Shown: in pieces, positions 39,672 to 41,561 of the stretch
Numbering within the stretch: the stretch's first letter is position 1
Layout of the letters: each line of letters opens with the position of its first letter
Source: an uncultured Bacteroidales bacterium
GTDB lineage: Bacteria; Bacteroidota; Bacteroidia; Bacteroidales; Bacteroidaceae
Length of the DNA: 41,561 nucleotides
Assembly: GCA_902802265.1 (NCBI GenBank)
Contig: CADCLN010000035.1
Span: forward strand, 1 to 41,561
Direction: 5' to 3'
Program-made: the position numbers and the translations under genes
The notes under the pieces: generated by a model
The model's database searches: none
The model's input: only the letters and a program-made list of their open reading frames with translations
What the model was told of the DNA's origin: nothing

Positions 39672-41486
39672 ATGTCATACGAATTTCTTCAACACTATTG
39701 GTGGTTCCTCGTCTCATTACTTGGAGCCATACTCGTCTTCCTGATGTTTGTACAGGGAGCCAACTCACTCATCTTCACACTTGGCCACACCGACGAAGAA
39801 CGCCGTCTGCTCATCAACTCCACAGGTCGCAAATGGGAGTTTACATTCACCACACTCGTCACCTTCGGCGGAGCCTTCTTTGCCTCCTTCCCACTGTTCT
39901 ACTCCACCAGCTTCGGCGGAGCCTACTGGCTGTGGATGATTATCCTCTTCTCCTTCGTGCTCCAAGCTGTCAGCTACGAATTTCAAAATAAACTGGGCAA
40001 CTTGCTGGGCACACGCACCTTCCAGTGCTTTCTGGTCATCAACGGCATACTCGGTCCACTGCTCATAGGCGGTGCCGTTGCCACCTTTTTCAATGGCTCA
40101 AATTTTCTCATCAACAAAGACAACATCACCGAAGGTTTCCAGCCCGTCATCAGCCAGTGGGCAAACGCCTCCTACGGCCTTGATGCCCTGGCGGACCCTC
40201 GGAACCTCATCCTTGGAGTGGCGTTGGTTTTTCTGGCGCGCATCCTCGGCACCCTCTATATTATAAATAATGTAAACGACGACACCATCCGTTCACGGGG
40301 AGCAAAACGCCTCACCTTTTCAACACCCTTCTTCCTCGTTTTCTTCCTCGCCTTTCTTGTATATACGTTACAAAAAGATGGATATGCCTACGACCCCACA
40401 ACAGGCGTGATTTTCATGGAACCGACGAAATACCTCAACAACTTCCTCGAAATGTGGTATCTGCTGGTCATTCTGCTGGCAGGCGTAGCACTGGTGCTCT
40501 ATGGCATCATCCGTACCCTGCTTTCTGTTCATCGTAAACTATACACTGGAGGCATTTGGCCCGTCGGCATCGGCACAGTCCTCACCGTCCTCGCCCTGCT
40601 CGTCAGTGTAGGCTGGAACAACACGGCCTACTACCCCTCCAATGCCGACCTGCAGTCCTCCCTCACCATAGCCAACTCCTGCAGCAGCGAATTCACCCTC
40701 CGCACCATGGCCGTCGTCAGCCTGCTCATTCCCCTTGTCCTCGCCTACATCATCCATGCCTGGCGCAAAATCGACAGCCGAAAGATAGACCGCGACGACA
40801 TCCTGCACGGCGTGGCGGCCCTTCAGCACCGCAGTGTCGCGAAGGTCGCGCAAGAGGTTGAGGGCATGAACGCCACGAAGGGTGTTTTGTACGGCAGCAA
40901 GCCCGCCAAGGGCACGTTCGTCGGCATAGATATCGAAACGACTTCCACCAGCCCCGATCGCGGCTACATCGTCAACGTCGGCTGGGAGGTCATGGAGCTT
41001 TCCGAGGACGCCGAGCCCACCGATGCGAACTCGCTGTTCTGCGGTTTGCCCGACCAGTACGAGGAGACGGGCGTCCCGCTGTCCGAGATCCATAAGATCA
41101 CGTGGCAGGACGTGGGCGACAAGTTGCCGTTCCGCGAGGACGTGGAGCTGCAGAAGCGCCTGCTGAAGGTGTTGAAATCGCATCCGTTCATGGCGCACAA
41201 CGCTGCTTTCGAGGATAGCTGGCTTCTGCTGCACCTCGATGGCTACGCCGAAGCGCGCAAGGCCGGAAAGATCATCCCCATCGACACGAAGGACATCTGC
41301 CGCGCGCTCGATCCCGAAGTGCGTTTCCTTTCGTGGGAAGCCAAGCCCGCAAGCTTGGAGGCCTGGGCCCAGCGCCGCGGCGTCCTTGCCTCCGACGAGG
41401 AAGAGCGCCACTTGGGCCTGGACGACACTGATCTGATGTTTCGCACCCTCATCGCCGAGCTGAAAGAGCGCAACCTGCTCCACTGA
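39672..41486 (+). CDS. cydB: Cytochrome bd subunit II fused in frame to a foreign DEDDh exonuclease
   Basis: From ATG 39672 (MSYEFLQHYWWFLVSLLGAI) about 376 residues are a normal CydB: NSLIFTLGHTDEERRLLINSTG, AVSYEFQNKLGNLLG and the near-terminal WRKIDSRKIDRDDI. A native CydB would stop within a few residues of this point. Instead the frame continues for about 230 residues as an exonuclease: FVGIDIETTS (DxE), HKITWQDV, FMAHNAAFEDSW and HLGLDDTDLMF (HxxxxxD). Base composition rises sharply at the junction, near 40800: 26 of 60 bases are G or C at 40261-40320 against 37 of 60 at 40861-40920. A joining artefact of two genomes is the simplest reading. An internal ATG at 40866 may be the exonuclease's own start. 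Confidence 0.8.
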   Translation: MSYEFLQHYWWFLVSLLGAILVFLMFVQGANSLIFTLGHTDEERRLLINSTGRKWEFTFTTLVTFGGAFFASFPLFYSTSFGGAYWLWMIILFSFVLQAVSYEFQNKLGNLLGTRTFQCFLVINGILGPLLIGGAVATFFNGSNFLINKDNITEGFQPVISQWANASYGLDALADPRNLILGVALVFLARILGTLYIINNVNDDTIRSRGAKRLTFSTPFFLVFFLAFLVYTLQKDGYAYDPTTGVIFMEPTKYLNNFLEMWYLLVILLAGVALVLYGIIRTLLSVHRKLYTGGIWPVGIGTVLTVLALLVSVGWNNTAYYPSNADLQSSLTIANSCSSEFTLRTMAVVSLLIPLVLAYIIHAWRKIDSRKIDRDDILHGVAALQHRSVAKVAQEVEGMNATKGVLYGSKPAKGTFVGIDIETTSTSPDRGYIVNVGWEVMELSEDAEPTDANSLFCGLPDQYEETGVPLSEIHKITWQDVGDKLPFREDVELQKRLLKVLKSHPFMAHNAAFEDSWLLLHLDGYAEARKAGKIIPIDTKDICRALDPEVRFLSWEAKPASLEAWAQRRGVLASDEEERHLGLDDTDLMFRTLIAELKERNLLH

Positions 41487-41561
41487 CGAAATCAGGTGCG
41501 CGTCGCATAAAAGCGCCTCGCAACCGCTTCATACCTGCAACGCTTGCGCAGTTATGCGTGA
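40800..41561 (+). other. GC-rich segment of foreign origin, probable assembly chimera
   Basis: Everything from about 40800 onward differs in base composition and codon choice from the rest of the window (CGC, GCC, AAG and CTG heavy, with few A or T third bases). The encoded exonuclease looks actinobacterial, for instance from Coriobacteriia or Bifidobacterium, by its style; this is impression, not search. The last 75 bases after the stop at 41486 contain no gene I can support. Confidence 0.65.

Noticed and set aside
40866-41486. The exonuclease as the local Bacteroidota DnaQ
   Set aside because: Base composition and codon use differ sharply from all neighbours, so a foreign origin or join is more likely.

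Overview
The window looks like a Bacteroidota chromosome, most likely Prevotellaceae (Prevotella or a close relative). Reasons: Bacteroidota-type promoters (TTG, 19-20 bases, TANNTTTG) precede several genes; the gene content includes a DUF3127 protein, a PorD-like (DUF4835) protein, a GlsB/GlsA-type glycine-lipid pair, a DUF4492-cydA-cydB cluster, a FISUMP-domain remnant and a secreted protein with a Prevotella-style C-terminal tail. The assignment rests on motif reading only; no search was run.

Layout. 1-388: the end of an IS3-family insertion sequence. 390-2390: repeats and a small reverse-strand cassette (membrane protein, partner ORF, 30-aa peptide) bracketed by a duplicated hairpin plus the 3' end of ddh. 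2395-3294: ddh (diaminopimelate dehydrogenase). 3529-14740: a forward operon of six genes: response regulator with a PP2C phosphatase output, membrane coiled-coil beta-propeller protein, propeller-type sensor kinase that has lost its phospho-accepting His, soluble kinase with the His intact, TonB-dependent receptor with an N-terminal helical-repeat domain, and a free-standing adenylation-carrier-thioesterase enzyme whose thioesterase nucleophile is Cys. 14773-16546: a 5'-truncated secreted beta-helix-like gene. 16824-20980: reverse operon glsA-glsB-CoA transferase-xth. 21151-27734: reverse block with an inactive-protease/TPR protein, recN, a porD-like gene, coaBC and dnaN. 27861-28440: DUF3127 SSB-like gene, terminator and tRNA-Arg. 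28453-34244: a decayed region with an esterase remnant, a frameshifted esterase, an intact MATE transporter, a frameshifted amidohydrolase and a broken FISUMP gene. 34433-37663: carB. 37828-40800: DUF4492, cydA and cydB.

Two things stand out. First, three intergenic arrays (618-771, 16632-16807, 33192-33422) share a strict 22-bp lattice. Each unit is an 11-bp linker plus an 11-bp word; a few words recur among all three arrays and appear in either orientation. I know of no named element with this build. Second, the signalling operon links an inactive and an active histidine kinase, a phosphatase output, an outer-membrane receptor and a small-molecule assembly enzyme, which suggests sensing or making of a compound; that function is inference.

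Caution: from about 40800 to the end the sequence changes abruptly to GC-rich, actinobacterial-looking coding DNA fused in frame to cydB. This is more likely an assembly chimera than a real fusion. Several genes between 28 and 34 kb carry internal deletions, which may be genuine decay or collapsed assembly.
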